From SLRI01 sp964402505 (GTDB taxonomy: Bacteria; Pseudomonadota; Alphaproteobacteria; Geminicoccales; Geminicoccaceae), in assembly GCA_964402505.1 (NCBI GenBank), contig CAYOCP010000003.1, positions 166,408 to 230,407 on the forward strand: a DNA stretch of 64,000 nt. Reading direction: 5' to 3'. How positions within the stretch are numbered: position 1 is the first letter of the stretch; every line of letters begins with the position of its first letter. The notes under the pieces are model-generated. The model was not told the DNA's origin. It made no database searches and saw only the letters and a list, made by a program, of their open reading frames with translations. Positions 8,447-16,915 of the stretch are shown here, piece after piece. Made by a program: the position numbers and the translations under genes.

Positions 8447-9757
8447 GTGAGGACCGTCGACGGCATCTTCGCGATCCTGGCCCTGCCCTGGCTGCCCTGG
8501 CTGCTCGCCTTTGGCATCGTGCTCCTCGCCTTCCTGCTCTGGCAAGACTTTCGCCTGCGAATGCGTCCCCTGCGCCTGGCGCTCGCCCGGGCGATCGACC
8601 TCGTCGACCGGGGGGAGGGAGCGGTCGCCTTCCGCCAGCGCTTTCCCTCGGTCTTCGAGGCGCTGGCGGAGGATCCCGTGCTGGGCGAGGCCTGGCGCTC
8701 CTATGCCGCGACGCTGACGCCGGTGCCCGGCAACGAGCGGACGCTGGGCTCGGCGCGGCCGCCGGACAGCGTCTTCGACGATACGCTGTTCGCCCGGGTC
8801 GGCATCAATCTCCGCCTCTACCAGGCCGTGCCGAATATTCTGGTCGGGCTCGGCCTGCTCTTCACCTTTCTCGGTCTCGTCGCCGCCCTGCATTTCGCCA
8901 GCGGTGGCGTCACCGCCGCCGACATCCGCGAGGCGCAAGCGGCGCTGCGCGAGCTGCTCGGTGCCGCGACCTTCAAGTTCGTGACCTCGATCGCCGGGCT
9001 CGCCGCCTCGATCATCTTCTCGTGGCGGGAGAAGGTTCACCTGCACGCGGCGCAGGCCGAGATCGGCAGGTTCTGCCGGCTGCTCGAGGCGCGCGTCGTG
9101 CCGCTGACCCCGGAGGCGCTGCTCGCCGACCAGATCAGGGAGACGCAGCAGATCGGCCGCCTTCTGGGCCGCATGGGACGGTCGCTGATCGTTCGCGCAC
9201 CCGAGGCGATCGAGGACCGGCTCGCGGAGGAGCTCACGCTCGCCACCCGGCCGCTGAAGGCGGCGCTCGAGCGCGTGGCGCGGCGCTTCGAGACGCTGGA
9301 CGAGCGGGTCGCGGGCGAGCTCGCCGCCGCCGGCGGTGCCATCGCCGACCTCGCCGCCCGCGAGCTGCCGCGCGCCGGTCCGCCGTCGGAGCCCGAGCCG
9401 CGCCGGAACCCAGAGGCGAAGGGCGACCGCGAGCCTCCAGCACTCCGGCAGTTGCTCCACCGCCTCGACCAGGCGGCGCTCGCGGTGCAGGACGGCCTCG
9501 ACCGGATGCGCGGCCGCCGGCCCCCCGACCGGGTGGCCATCGAGGCCATTCTGGTCGCCACCCACGACCGCGTGCGCGAGGCCCGACATGCGCTGACGAG
9601 CGTTGCCGACCTCATTGTCGACGGGATCGGCGAGCCCGAGGCGGCGGCTGCCGCGGAGGCGCTCCTGAGCGATATCGATGCCGGGCTCAAGAAGTCGCGC
9701 CGGGCGTTGCAGGAGGCGGTCGAGGGGCTGGATGCCGGCCGCCGGACGGGTGGCTGA
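8447..9757 (+). CDS. ZorA-like MotA/ExbB-family channel protein
   Basis: Predicted 436-residue inner-membrane protein with three hydrophobic helices (about residues 8-27, 127-148 and 177-197) and a long, charged helical cytoplasmic tail. The segment AVPNILVGLGLLFTFLGLV and the following FKFVTSIAGLAASI are the MotA/TolQ/ExbB-type core seen in ZorA, the stator-like subunit of Zorya anti-phage systems. It is followed after 3 bases by a ZorB-like gene. I choose GTG 8447 because GAGGGAG lies seven bases upstream and the first helix then sits at the N-terminus; an in-frame GTG at 8300 would add 49 unconserved residues. No zorC, zorD or zorE is adjacent, so a defence role is not established. Confidence 0.7.
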   Translation: MRTVDGIFAILALPWLPWLLAFGIVLLAFLLWQDFRLRMRPLRLALARAIDLVDRGEGAVAFRQRFPSVFEALAEDPVLGEAWRSYAATLTPVPGNERTLGSARPPDSVFDDTLFARVGINLRLYQAVPNILVGLGLLFTFLGLVAALHFASGGVTAADIREAQAALRELLGAATFKFVTSIAGLAASIIFSWREKVHLHAAQAEIGRFCRLLEARVVPLTPEALLADQIRETQQIGRLLGRMGRSLIVRAPEAIEDRLAEELTLATRPLKAALERVARRFETLDERVAGELAAAGGAIADLAARELPRAGPPSEPEPRRNPEAKGDREPPALRQLLHRLDQAALAVQDGLDRMRGRRPPDRVAIEAILVATHDRVREARHALTSVADLIVDGIGEPEAAAAAEALLSDIDAGLKKSRRALQEAVEGLDAGRRTGG

Positions 9758-9760
9758 GCC

Positions 9761-10684
9761 ATGAGGGCGACGGGCGGCCGGACGGGAGGCTGGACCGCCG
9801 CCGCGAGGACGGCCGGCCGCGCCGGCGAGGACGAGAGCTACCTCGTCTCGGTCAGCGACCTGATGGTCGGCCTGCTCTTCCTCTTCATCATCATCCTCAT
9901 GGCCTTCGCGCTCAATTTCCGCAGTGCCGAGGATGCGGCGTCATCCACGCTCGAGGCGCTGACCGAGCAGCGCAACGTCCTCGAGCAGGAGCGCGACGCG
10001 CTCGCCAGCGGCCGGGCGGCGCTGGCGCTCGAGCGCGACCGCTTGCGCGTCGAGCGCGACCGGCTCGCCACCATCACCGGCCAGCTCATGGCGCGCGATG
10101 CGCTTCGGGCGGAGCTCTTGACCCTGATCCGCAAGGCGCTCGCCGCTCGCGGCCTCGAGGTCGAGGTCGACGTCGGGAACGGCGTCCTTCGCCTGCCGGA
10201 ATCGATGCTCTTCGCCACCAACGAGGCCGAGCTCAGCGAGGCGGGAAGGGCGGCCATTCAGGTGCTGGCCGAGGTTCTCTGGCGCTATCTGCCCTGCTAC
10301 GCCGCGGTCGCCGAAGCACCTGACTGCCCGACCGGCGTGCACGACGTCCTCGAGACCGTGCTGATCGAGGGGCATACCGACGACCGGCCGATCCGCAGCG
10401 GCCCGTATCCGGACAACTGGGCGCTCTCCGCCGCCCGCAGCCGCTCCACCTATCGCGCACTGATCGCGGCCGAGCCGCGGCTCGACGACCTGCGCAACGG
10501 CAGTGCCGCGGCCCTGCTCGGGGTCAGCGGCTACGAGGCGCGCCGGCCGGTCAGGGATGGCCCCACCGAGGAGGCGAGGCGGGTGAACCGGCGCATCGAC
10601 CTGCGCTTTTTGAGCCGTGGCCCCGACGCCGCGGCGCTCGCCGACCTTCTCGCGGCGCTCGAGGCCAGCCTGGCGCCGAAATGA
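9761..10684 (+). CDS. ZorB-like MotB/OmpA-family protein
   Basis: A 307-residue protein with one transmembrane helix (about 34-51) that carries the proton- or sodium-binding Asp33 in SVSDLMVGLLFLFIIIL, as in ZorB and MotB. A heparin-like charged coiled coil (about 60-125) leads to an OmpA/MotB peptidoglycan-binding domain (about 145-295) with IEGHTDDRPI and NWALSAARS, the residues that contact diaminopimelate peptidoglycan. With the preceding ZorA-like protein it should form a 5:2 ion-driven motor unit anchored in the cell wall. Spacing and strand indicate one operon. MotB or a Pal-like envelope protein is the alternative, but the N-terminal SVSDLMVGLLF pattern favours ZorB. Confidence 0.75.
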   Translation: MRATGGRTGGWTAAARTAGRAGEDESYLVSVSDLMVGLLFLFIIILMAFALNFRSAEDAASSTLEALTEQRNVLEQERDALASGRAALALERDRLRVERDRLATITGQLMARDALRAELLTLIRKALAARGLEVEVDVGNGVLRLPESMLFATNEAELSEAGRAAIQVLAEVLWRYLPCYAAVAEAPDCPTGVHDVLETVLIEGHTDDRPIRSGPYPDNWALSAARSRSTYRALIAAEPRLDDLRNGSAAALLGVSGYEARRPVRDGPTEEARRVNRRIDLRFLSRGPDAAALADLLAALEASLAPK

Positions 10685-10764
10685 GATGCAAGCGGAGGCG
10701 AAGACCCGCGCGGGCGGCGCATGCGGGCCGCCCGACGCCGATGACGGGGAACTGACGACGGGAA

Positions 10765-10788
10765 GGGACTGTTCTTGCGAACAGTCCC
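10765..10788. repeat. Perfect 10-bp-stem hairpin after zorB-like gene
   Basis: GGGACTGTTC (10765-10774) and GAACAGTCCC (10779-10788) form a perfect inverted repeat around TTGC, 80 bases after the zorB-like stop. There is no T-run behind it (CCCAGGG follows). It could be a transcription barrier, an mRNA 3'-end or an operator; I cannot decide. Confidence 0.6.
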
Positions 10789-10877
10789 CCCAGGGTCCCA
10801 TCTCGTCAGTCGAGCACGCCGGCCACCGGTGGTTCCACTCGACCGATGACCGAACGCCGATGTGTATTGCCAAAAAG

Positions 10878-10906
10878 TTGAAAGCAGGTCAAGATGATTC
10901 TCTTAT
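10878..10906 (+). promoter_or_regulatory. Possible sigma70 promoter of FIST gene
   Basis: TTGAAA (10878-10883), a 17-base spacer and TCTTAT (10901-10906) lie in a locally A/T-rich stretch 30 bases upstream of the FIST-domain start codon. The -35 box is good and the -10 box moderate. Confidence 0.4.
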
Positions 10907-10936
10907 GATTGAAATCTTTCGGTGCACGAGAGCGGC

Positions 10937-12037
10937 ATGAACGGCCTGGTCTATGCGGCGGGGCGTCCGTGGCCGCAGCTTCTGCGCAGCGTTCTCGACC
11001 AGCTCGACGAGACCCGGCCGCCGGCCCTCTTGGGCCTCGTCTTCCTCGCCGATCCGACGACCGAGATGGCCGATGTCATGCTCGACGGGCTGCGCCAGCG
11101 GACCGGCATCCAGACCTGGCTCGGTGCCGCCAGCACCGCCGTTTTCGCCGGCGGCCGCGAGTTGCGTGGCGAGGGGGCCATTGCTGCGCTGCCCCTGCCG
11201 CTCGGCGATGCCGTCCTGCACCCCTTCGCGGGCTCGCCGCCCGCCGGAGCCGACGAGGCCGGCTGCGGCATCCTGCACATGCCGGACACGGTGGATGCGA
11301 CGGCCTGGATCGCTAGCCTCGCCGCCCGCACGCCCGCCGTGCTGGCCGGTGCCCAGGGGGCTTCGAGCTTCGATCACGCGCAGATCGCGGGCTCGCCATC
11401 GGCCGGTGCCGCGACCGGCGTGCTGATCTCGGGCAGTGTCACGATGGTCGCCGGCATCACCCATGGCTGCCGCCCGCTCGGCCCGGTGCATCGGGTCACA
11501 TCCGGCAGCGGTGCCGTGCTCGGGACCCTCGACGGGCGGCCGGCCACCGACTGGCTCGCCGAGGAGGCGGGCGAGCTCGTGCTGCGCGATCAGCGGCAGG
11601 TCCGCCGACAGCTCCTCCTGGCCCGCGTGGCCGCGGGCGAGGGGCCCGAGGACGCCTCGCCCGCCGCGGCGGAAGCGCTTTTCGGCGTCGTGCATGCCGA
11701 TCCGCTCCGCGGGGCACTGGAGCTCAAGGATATCGCAACGGGGGGCGGCCTGCCGGGGCGGGTCCGCCTCTTCCGCCGGGATCCGGCGCTGGCGCTGGAC
11801 GATCTGCAGGCGCTGGCGGCCGAGCTCGTGCGCGAGCTCGGCGGGCGGCCGGCGAAGGTCGCCCTTTTCTACAGCTCGATCGAGCGCGGCACCGGATTCT
11901 TCGGTCCCGGCGTCGACGAGGCTGCCGTTCTCGGGCGGGTGCTCGGCCCGGTGCCGGTGATCGGCATGCGCAGCGCCGCCGAGGTCGCCGGATCGAAGCT
12001 CACGCGCTACGCTGCGGCGCTGGCGCTGATCGCTTGA
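10937..12037 (+). CDS. FIST-domain sensory protein
   Basis: Predicted 366-residue soluble protein composed of FIST_N (about 20-200) and FIST_C (about 215-355) domains. Family-type patterns include LGLVFLAD, WLGAASTAVFAGG, TGVLISGSVTMVAGITHGCRPLGP and the C-terminal ALFYSSIERGTGFFG. FIST proteins bind small ligands, possibly amino acids, and are usually linked to chemotaxis or c-di-GMP signalling enzymes. Here no output domain is fused. ATG 10937 is preferred to GTG 10922 because GAGAG precedes it and the domain begins immediately. The ZorAB-like pair lies upstream on the same strand, 252 bases away and separated by a hairpin, so co-function is only suggested by position. Confidence 0.8.
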   Translation: MNGLVYAAGRPWPQLLRSVLDQLDETRPPALLGLVFLADPTTEMADVMLDGLRQRTGIQTWLGAASTAVFAGGRELRGEGAIAALPLPLGDAVLHPFAGSPPAGADEAGCGILHMPDTVDATAWIASLAARTPAVLAGAQGASSFDHAQIAGSPSAGAATGVLISGSVTMVAGITHGCRPLGPVHRVTSGSGAVLGTLDGRPATDWLAEEAGELVLRDQRQVRRQLLLARVAAGEGPEDASPAAAEALFGVVHADPLRGALELKDIATGGGLPGRVRLFRRDPALALDDLQALAAELVRELGGRPAKVALFYSSIERGTGFFGPGVDEAAVLGRVLGPVPVIGMRSAAEVAGSKLTRYAAALALIA

Positions 12038-12080
12038 GAGCAGCGCCGGGTGCAAGGCGGGGCCGTTCGGAGGGACGACG

Positions 12081-12512
12081 TTGCGACGTGATTTTCCGGA
12101 TCGGCCGATCGTCGGCGTCGGCGTCGTGGTCTGGCGGGAGGATCGGGTTCTTCTGATCCGCCGCAGCCGGCCGCCGCGCGCCGGGCAATGGTCGTTGCCG
12201 GGCGGTGCGCAGGAGCTGGGCGAGACCGTGGCGGAGACGGCACGGCGCGAGGTCAGGGAGGAGACGGGGCTCGAGCTCGCCCGACTGGATCTTCTGACCG
12301 TCGTCGATCTGGTGGAGCGCACGGCCGAGGGTGACCGCGTGCTCTACCACTACACCCTGATCGACTTCACCGCCGAGGCGGCGCCGGGGACCGCGATGGC
12401 GGGTGACGACGCCGCGGCCGTCGCATGGTTCCCCGAAACCGGGCTCGAGGCGCTCGGCCTCTGGGCCGAGACCATGCGGATCATCCGTCTCGCGGCGAAA
12501 CGACGCGGATGA
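12081..12512 (+). CDS. Nudix hydrolase
   Basis: A 143-residue protein with a complete Nudix box: GGAQELGETVAETARREV followed by REETGLEL fits GX5EX7REUXEEXGU. The N-terminal VGVGVVVWREDRVLLIRR and SLPGG are typical of ADP-ribose pyrophosphatase/MutT-like members that cleave nucleoside diphosphates linked to another moiety; the exact substrate cannot be assigned. It begins with TTG at 12081 behind GGAGGGACGACG. It is convergent with the XRE regulator, leaving only 16 bases between the stops. Confidence 0.88.
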   Translation: MRRDFPDRPIVGVGVVVWREDRVLLIRRSRPPRAGQWSLPGGAQELGETVAETARREVREETGLELARLDLLTVVDLVERTAEGDRVLYHYTLIDFTAEAAPGTAMAGDDAAAVAWFPETGLEALGLWAETMRIIRLAAKRRG

Positions 12513-12528
12513 GCCCGAGGAAGACCGG

Positions 12529-12957
12529 TCAGCTTTCGGCGCGTTCGCCCGAGGCGAGCACGCGCGCGAGGTTGCAGATCGCATCCTGGTGCTTGCGGTT
12601 GCCGATCGCCGCGAAGTTGCGGGCGAGCTCGAGCAGCATGCGCTGCTGCGGCATCATCTCGGTCGATTTCGGCCGGCTCTGCTTTTCCGGGTCGAGATCG
12701 TCGAAGAAGTAGCCGATGTCGACGCCGAGCGCCTGGGCGATCTGGTAGAGCCGGCCGGCGGAGATGCGGTTGATGCCGGTCTCGTACTTGTGCGCCTGCT
12801 GGTAGGTGACGCCGATCAGCTCCGCCATCTGCTGCTGCGTCAGGCCGAGCATGATGCGGCGCTGGCGGATGCGCAGGCTGACGTAATGATCGACGTCGAG
12901 GGCGCGGCTGCGTCCGCCGACACCCTTTCCGACGGCCTTCGTGGCGACCTGGTTCAT
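12529..12957 (-). CDS. XRE-family transcriptional regulator
   Basis: A 142-residue DNA-binding protein. The helix-turn-helix (about residues 25-80) reads LRIRQRRIMLGLTQQQMAE and YQQAHKYETGINRISAG, the form typical of a conserved alphaproteobacterial XRE group with an acidic FFDDLDPE segment and a helical C-terminus (ELARNFAAI) that may mediate dimer contacts. The ATG at 12957 is used; the GTG at 12984 would add a basic leader. Its upstream gap holds an 8-bp palindrome, a candidate operator. Function (stress, cell cycle or envelope) is unknown. It lies directly downstream of another XRE gene on the same strand. Confidence 0.85.
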   Translation of the reverse strand: MNQVATKAVGKGVGGRSRALDVDHYVSLRIRQRRIMLGLTQQQMAELIGVTYQQAHKYETGINRISAGRLYQIAQALGVDIGYFFDDLDPEKQSRPKSTEMMPQQRMLLELARNFAAIGNRKHQDAICNLARVLASGERAES

Positions 12958-13033
12958 TGCGAGACGACCCCTTCTGCGGCGCACGCCGGGGTTGCATGAG
13001 CCCCGAGCCGGTCGCCGTCCAAACCCGATTTAG

Positions 13034-13056
13034 TTAAAATACCCGCGATATTTTAA
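13034..13056. promoter_or_regulatory. Palindromic candidate operator
   Basis: TTAAAATA (13034-13041) and TATTTTAA (13049-13056) are perfect inverted arms around CCCGCGA. The site lies in an A/T-rich pocket 77 bases upstream of the start codon of the 12529-12957 XRE gene and just past the stop of the other XRE gene, so it is a good candidate for the binding site of one of them. Confidence 0.45.
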
Positions 13057-13083
13057 ACTTCCAGATAAAAAGCGAATTTCTCA

Positions 13084-13710
13084 TCAACCTGAAGGGCCTT
13101 TCTCTTGGAGGTGCGGAGCCAAGGCTTCAACTTCGAGTTGGCCGAGCACCGGCCGCGCGGCAACCGGCCGCAAGGGGCCGATCGGCGGCGCATTGTAGGC
13201 CTGCAACAGGTGGCTCCCGGCCTCGGCGGCCGCTGCGAGGCGGCGCAGGAAGAGGCGGCCGTCGTCGAGCTCGGCGAGCACGTGGCGCCCGACCAGGGCG
13301 TCCAGCTCCGTCGTCGCCAGCCGCGCGACCAGCACGATCCGGCCGGGCCGGAACACCGGCAGCATGGCCTCGTCCTCCAGCGTCAGCGCCGCCAGCCGGT
13401 CGTCGGCGAGCGCCAGCGGGCCGATGCGAATGGCCCGCATGAGCTGCCCGGACGGGCCGAGCCGGCCGAGCTGCGGCAGGCTGCTGCGGTAGGGCATCCG
13501 CCCGAACTGCAGGTATTCCGGGCTGGTTTCGAGCGCCGCCGCGAGCTTCTCGACGACGTCGCGGCCCGGCATGTACTCGTCGCGCTCATAAGGGCCGATC
13601 GCCGTCTGGTGGCGGCCGATGCGGCGCGCCAGCGCCGCCTGGGAGAGATCCAGCCCGAGGCGCAGGGACCGGAGCCGCTGGCCGAAGCTGCGAAGCTCGC
13701 TCGAGTGCAT
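13084..13710 (-). CDS. XRE regulator with S24/LexA-like C-terminal domain
   Basis: A 208-residue repressor-like protein. Residues about 6-65 form an XRE helix-turn-helix (FGQRLRSLRLGLDLSQAALARRIG). The C-terminal part (about 85-200) has the beta fold pattern of LexA/CI peptidase-type domains, with LEDEAMLPVFRPGRIVLVAR. In active members the nucleophile lies in a Ser-Met pair; here it reads Ala-Met, so self-cleavage is not expected and the domain may act only in dimerisation or ligand sensing. ATG 13710 is preferred to an in-frame TTG at 13725. Similar cleavage-dead repressors occur outside prophages; no phage genes are nearby. Confidence 0.78.
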   Translation of the reverse strand: MHSSELRSFGQRLRSLRLGLDLSQAALARRIGRHQTAIGPYERDEYMPGRDVVEKLAAALETSPEYLQFGRMPYRSSLPQLGRLGPSGQLMRAIRIGPLALADDRLAALTLEDEAMLPVFRPGRIVLVARLATTELDALVGRHVLAELDDGRLFLRRLAAAAEAGSHLLQAYNAPPIGPLRPVAARPVLGQLEVEALAPHLQEKGPSG

Positions 13711-13790
13711 GACCGTTTCCCGCAACCGGAGTGATGAGAGACGTGCTCATAGCGTCAAATAGGGAATTGCGACAGCATTTTGCGTCGTCC

Positions 13791-16208
13791 TCAGGGCCGG
13801 AGGACGAGCTTCGAGCGGATGCCGCCCGACGTCTCCATCACATGCAGCTCGCCCTTCCGCCAGCTTTCGGTCTGGTCGCTGAAATGCGACGAGAGGGGAT
13901 GCCCGGACTGCCCGGTCGGCAGGATGGCGTGCAGCGTTCCGGGCTCGCCGAGGTCGGCGACGATGCGCAGGCTGGCGGCGGCAATGGTGGCGTAGGGGGC
14001 ATGGGCGGCGTAGCGCGCCACGTCCACGCTGCCGGCATCGCCGCCGCCATCCGTCCCGATCGAGAAGAGCCGGCCGAGGCCGGGCACGCCGTCGAAGGGG
14101 CGATGCGCCATCCTGACCCGGCTGGCCGTGCCCCATCGCCAGCTTCGCCAGTCGGGGCCGAACGCAGCCCGCAGCTCCCGAAGCGCGCTCGCCAGCGCCA
14201 GGGCGGCCATGTCGCCGCAGGTCTCGACCCGTTCCTGCGTCGCCGCATCGTCGCACCAGCCGGGCGCCTCTTCCAGGATGTGCCGCATGGCCCGGGCCCG
14301 GATGCCCGCAAAGCGGGCGAAGCCCGCCCCGAGCTCGTCGGCGAGGACGTGACGGACCAGGGCGCGGTACCAGGCCTGAAAGATCAGGGGCTCCGGCCCG
14401 TCCGCCGTCGAGAAGCCCTTCCAGGCCGCCAGCCGGGCGAGCACGGCGGCGGTCCCGGCATCCTCGGGCGCCACCGCCAGGAGATGCGGCAGGAAGTCCA
14501 GGGCCAGGATCGAGAGCCGATCGTCCTGCAGCCGGCGCATGGCTTCCGCGTCGAGCGGTGTTCGGGCCGCGATTTCCGCCTCCAGCACCTCGACGATGCG
14601 TCGGGCGCGCAGGTCGTCGTTCCAGTCGGCGGTGACGAGATGGGGATAGCGGCCGTCGACGAGGCGGTTGTTGGCGTTCTGCAGGAAGCCTCTGGCCTTC
14701 GTGCCCGGTGTTTTCGGGTTCTGGCTGGCCGGGAGGAGGCCCAGCCAGTCGTGGCTGCCGTCCGAGCCCGCTGCAGGCAGGCTGCCGTCGCCGGCACGGC
14801 GGAGCGGCAGGCGGCCGGCCATGGCCATGCCGATCCGCCCGTCGCGATCGGCATAGAAGGCGTTCTGCACGGGGCTGTGGAAAAGGTCGATGGCAGCCTC
14901 GAACCCGTCCCAGCCGGTCGCCCGCGCGAGCGCGATGCCGGCCTCGAGCGTACGGTCCTCCTCCCCAAGCGCCGTCCACGCCAGGGCCAGGACGCGGCCC
15001 TTGCCGGCGAGGGCGGCCGCCCCCGGCAGGATGTCGGAGAGCACCGGCCCGTGCCGTGTCCGCCGCACCCGAAGATGCAGGGCCTTCCCGCCCTTGATCC
15101 CGATCGTCTCCTCGCGATGCTCGAAGGGCAGGCTGCCGTCCGGCGTCAGGTAGCGGTCGGGATCGGCGGGATCGACCTCCTCGATGAAGAGGTCGTCGGT
15201 GTCGGCGGCGGTATTGGTGAAGCCCCAGGCGATATGCTCGTTGCGGCCGATGACGACGACCGGCAGGGCCGGCAGGGTGGCGCCCATCACGAGGCCCCCG
15301 GGCGTGCGGATGGCCGCGAGATACCAGGGCGCGGGTGTGACGAGGCCGAGATGCGGGTCGTTGGCGAGCAGGGCCGCACCGCTCGCCGTGTGCGCGCCGG
15401 CCACGGTCCAGATGTTGGAGCCGAGCCCCGCGGGATCGGCGGGCGGCAGCGCCGAGGCGAGCGCTTCGGCGAGCCCGGCCGTCCCGGCGGCAGCTGCCGC
15501 GTCCCCCGGCTTCGCCATGGGAAGGGAGCGGCTCGCCGCCGCCGCCGGACCTTCGAGCGTCGTCACCTCGTCCGCGCGGACCGGCGGCCAGAGGTCGTCG
15601 AGTGCCGCGGGCGGCAGGCGGTCGAGCAGGCCGGCCCGGATGAGCTCGCTTCGCCAGCTCGCCACGAGGTCGAGCGCCATCAGCTTGATCAGGACCAGGC
15701 TGTCGGCCGGTCGCCAGGGCTCCGGCCGATGGTGCAGGATCAGGAATTCCGGCGGCAGCGGTCCGTTGCGTCCGGCGAGAAGGGCGTTCACACCCCGGGC
15801 GTAGGCGGCGAGGCGGTCCTGCGCCTCATCCGAGAGATGGGCGAGGCTCGCCTCGGCGGCACGATAGAGGCCGAGGGTGCGCATGAACCGGTCGACCGCG
15901 AGGCCCTCTCCACCCACCACCTCGGCGAGCCGCCCGGCGCCGATGCGCCGGCTCATCTCCATCTGCCAGAGCCTGTCCTGGGCATGCACGAAACCGAGCG
16001 CCATGGCGGCGTCGTGCTCCGTCTCCGCCTCGATCAGCGGCACGCCGAGCGCGTCTCGAAGAACCCTGACCGGCGCCTCTAGCCCCGGCAGGCGAAGCTC
16101 GCCCTCGACCACCGGCAGCGAGCCCAGGGCCAGAAGGAGGAGCAGGGCCGAAGCACCCAGGGCGAGGCCGGCCGCGACGGCCGCGAGTGCGGCGCAAAGC
16201 CGGCCCAA
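13791..16208 (-). CDS. Penicillin acylase family protein
   Basis: An 805-residue N-terminal-nucleophile hydrolase precursor. An N-terminal hydrophobic segment (about 8-30) should export or anchor it. The alpha region contains the typical LGFVHAQDRLWQMEM (71-85). Ser264 in GLGSNIWTVAG is the expected first residue of the beta subunit after autoproteolysis, followed by the Asn-rich GAALLANDPHLGL. Relatives cleave N-acyl amides: penicillins, acyl-homoserine lactones or cyclic peptides. Quorum quenching is possible but cannot be read from sequence. The gene starts 5 bases after the HAD gene stop and is probably co-transcribed with it. Confidence 0.9.
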   Translation of the reverse strand: MGRLCAALAAVAAGLALGASALLLLLALGSLPVVEGELRLPGLEAPVRVLRDALGVPLIEAETEHDAAMALGFVHAQDRLWQMEMSRRIGAGRLAEVVGGEGLAVDRFMRTLGLYRAAEASLAHLSDEAQDRLAAYARGVNALLAGRNGPLPPEFLILHHRPEPWRPADSLVLIKLMALDLVASWRSELIRAGLLDRLPPAALDDLWPPVRADEVTTLEGPAAAASRSLPMAKPGDAAAAAGTAGLAEALASALPPADPAGLGSNIWTVAGAHTASGAALLANDPHLGLVTPAPWYLAAIRTPGGLVMGATLPALPVVVIGRNEHIAWGFTNTAADTDDLFIEEVDPADPDRYLTPDGSLPFEHREETIGIKGGKALHLRVRRTRHGPVLSDILPGAAALAGKGRVLALAWTALGEEDRTLEAGIALARATGWDGFEAAIDLFHSPVQNAFYADRDGRIGMAMAGRLPLRRAGDGSLPAAGSDGSHDWLGLLPASQNPKTPGTKARGFLQNANNRLVDGRYPHLVTADWNDDLRARRIVEVLEAEIAARTPLDAEAMRRLQDDRLSILALDFLPHLLAVAPEDAGTAAVLARLAAWKGFSTADGPEPLIFQAWYRALVRHVLADELGAGFARFAGIRARAMRHILEEAPGWCDDAATQERVETCGDMAALALASALRELRAAFGPDWRSWRWGTASRVRMAHRPFDGVPGLGRLFSIGTDGGGDAGSVDVARYAAHAPYATIAAASLRIVADLGEPGTLHAILPTGQSGHPLSSHFSDQTESWRKGELHVMETSGGIRSKLVLRP

Positions 16209-16213
16209 GTCGG

Positions 16214-16855
16214 TCAGCCGAGGAGCTGGAGGTCGCGCAACCGCCGCTCGAGCTCGGCAGCGCCGGCAAAGTGGTGGGTGAGGAAGCCCAGCCGCCGGGC
16301 GGCCTCGATGTTGGCCGCGGAATCGTCGATGAACAGCACCGATCCGGCATCGAGGCCGGTATCGTCGAGCACGTGCTCGAAGATGTCGTCATCGGGCTTG
16401 ATCATGCCGAGCGAGCCCGAGACGTAGATATGGGCGAAGCGGCCGAGAAAGGCATAGGCCGGATCGTCGTGGACGAGCGCGAAGGTCTCGGCCGACCAGT
16501 TGGTGAGGGCGCGAAGCGGCGTCCTTCGGGCGGCAAGCTCCTCGAGGAGCGCTACCGTCGCCTCGATCGGTCCGCCGATCATCTCGAGCCAGCGCTGGTG
16601 ATAGGCCTCGATCAGAGGCCGCTTCTCGGGGTGCGCCGCCACGAGCTCGGCGACCGCCTCGGCAAAGGGCCGCCCCCGATCCAGCTCGAGGTTCCAGGCG
16701 GGCGTGCAGACGGTGCCGAGAAAGGCCTCCATCGCCGCCTCGTCGGCGATCAGCTTGCGGTAGAGCCGGCGCGGATCCCATTCGATCAGCACCCCGCCCA
16801 GATCGAAGAGGACGAGGTCGGGACGTGGGCGGCGATCCGGCATCGGCGGTTCCAT
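16214..16855 (-). CDS. HAD-superfamily hydrolase (YihX-like)
   Basis: A 213-residue cytoplasmic phosphatase/dehalogenase-fold protein. Motif I is LVLFDLGGVLIEWD, with the nucleophilic Asp but Gly in place of the usual second Asp two positions later, as in the YihX/epoxide-hydrolase-like HAD subgroup. Motif II is ALTNWS, motif III includes GMIKPDDDIFEHVL and motif IV is VLFIDDSAANIEAAR. The cap is helical and short. A sugar-phosphate such as glucose-1-phosphate is a possible substrate by family analogy. The next in-frame ATG (16843) is an alternative start. Confidence 0.85.
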   Translation of the reverse strand: MEPPMPDRRPRPDLVLFDLGGVLIEWDPRRLYRKLIADEAAMEAFLGTVCTPAWNLELDRGRPFAEAVAELVAAHPEKRPLIEAYHQRWLEMIGGPIEATVALLEELAARRTPLRALTNWSAETFALVHDDPAYAFLGRFAHIYVSGSLGMIKPDDDIFEHVLDDTGLDAGSVLFIDDSAANIEAARRLGFLTHHFAGAAELERRLRDLQLLG

Positions 16856-16915
16856 CCTTCCTGGGGGTCGGCCGGAGCATGGACGCCCGGCGCCCGGCGG
16901 TCGAGCCCTTCCGGC

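Noticed and set aside
10765..10788. LexA/SOS operator (GTTC-N4-GAAC)
   Set aside because: The orientation is inverted relative to the GAAC-N4-GTTC box, the alphaproteobacterial box is GTTC-N7-GTTC, and the longer stem is better explained as a hairpin.
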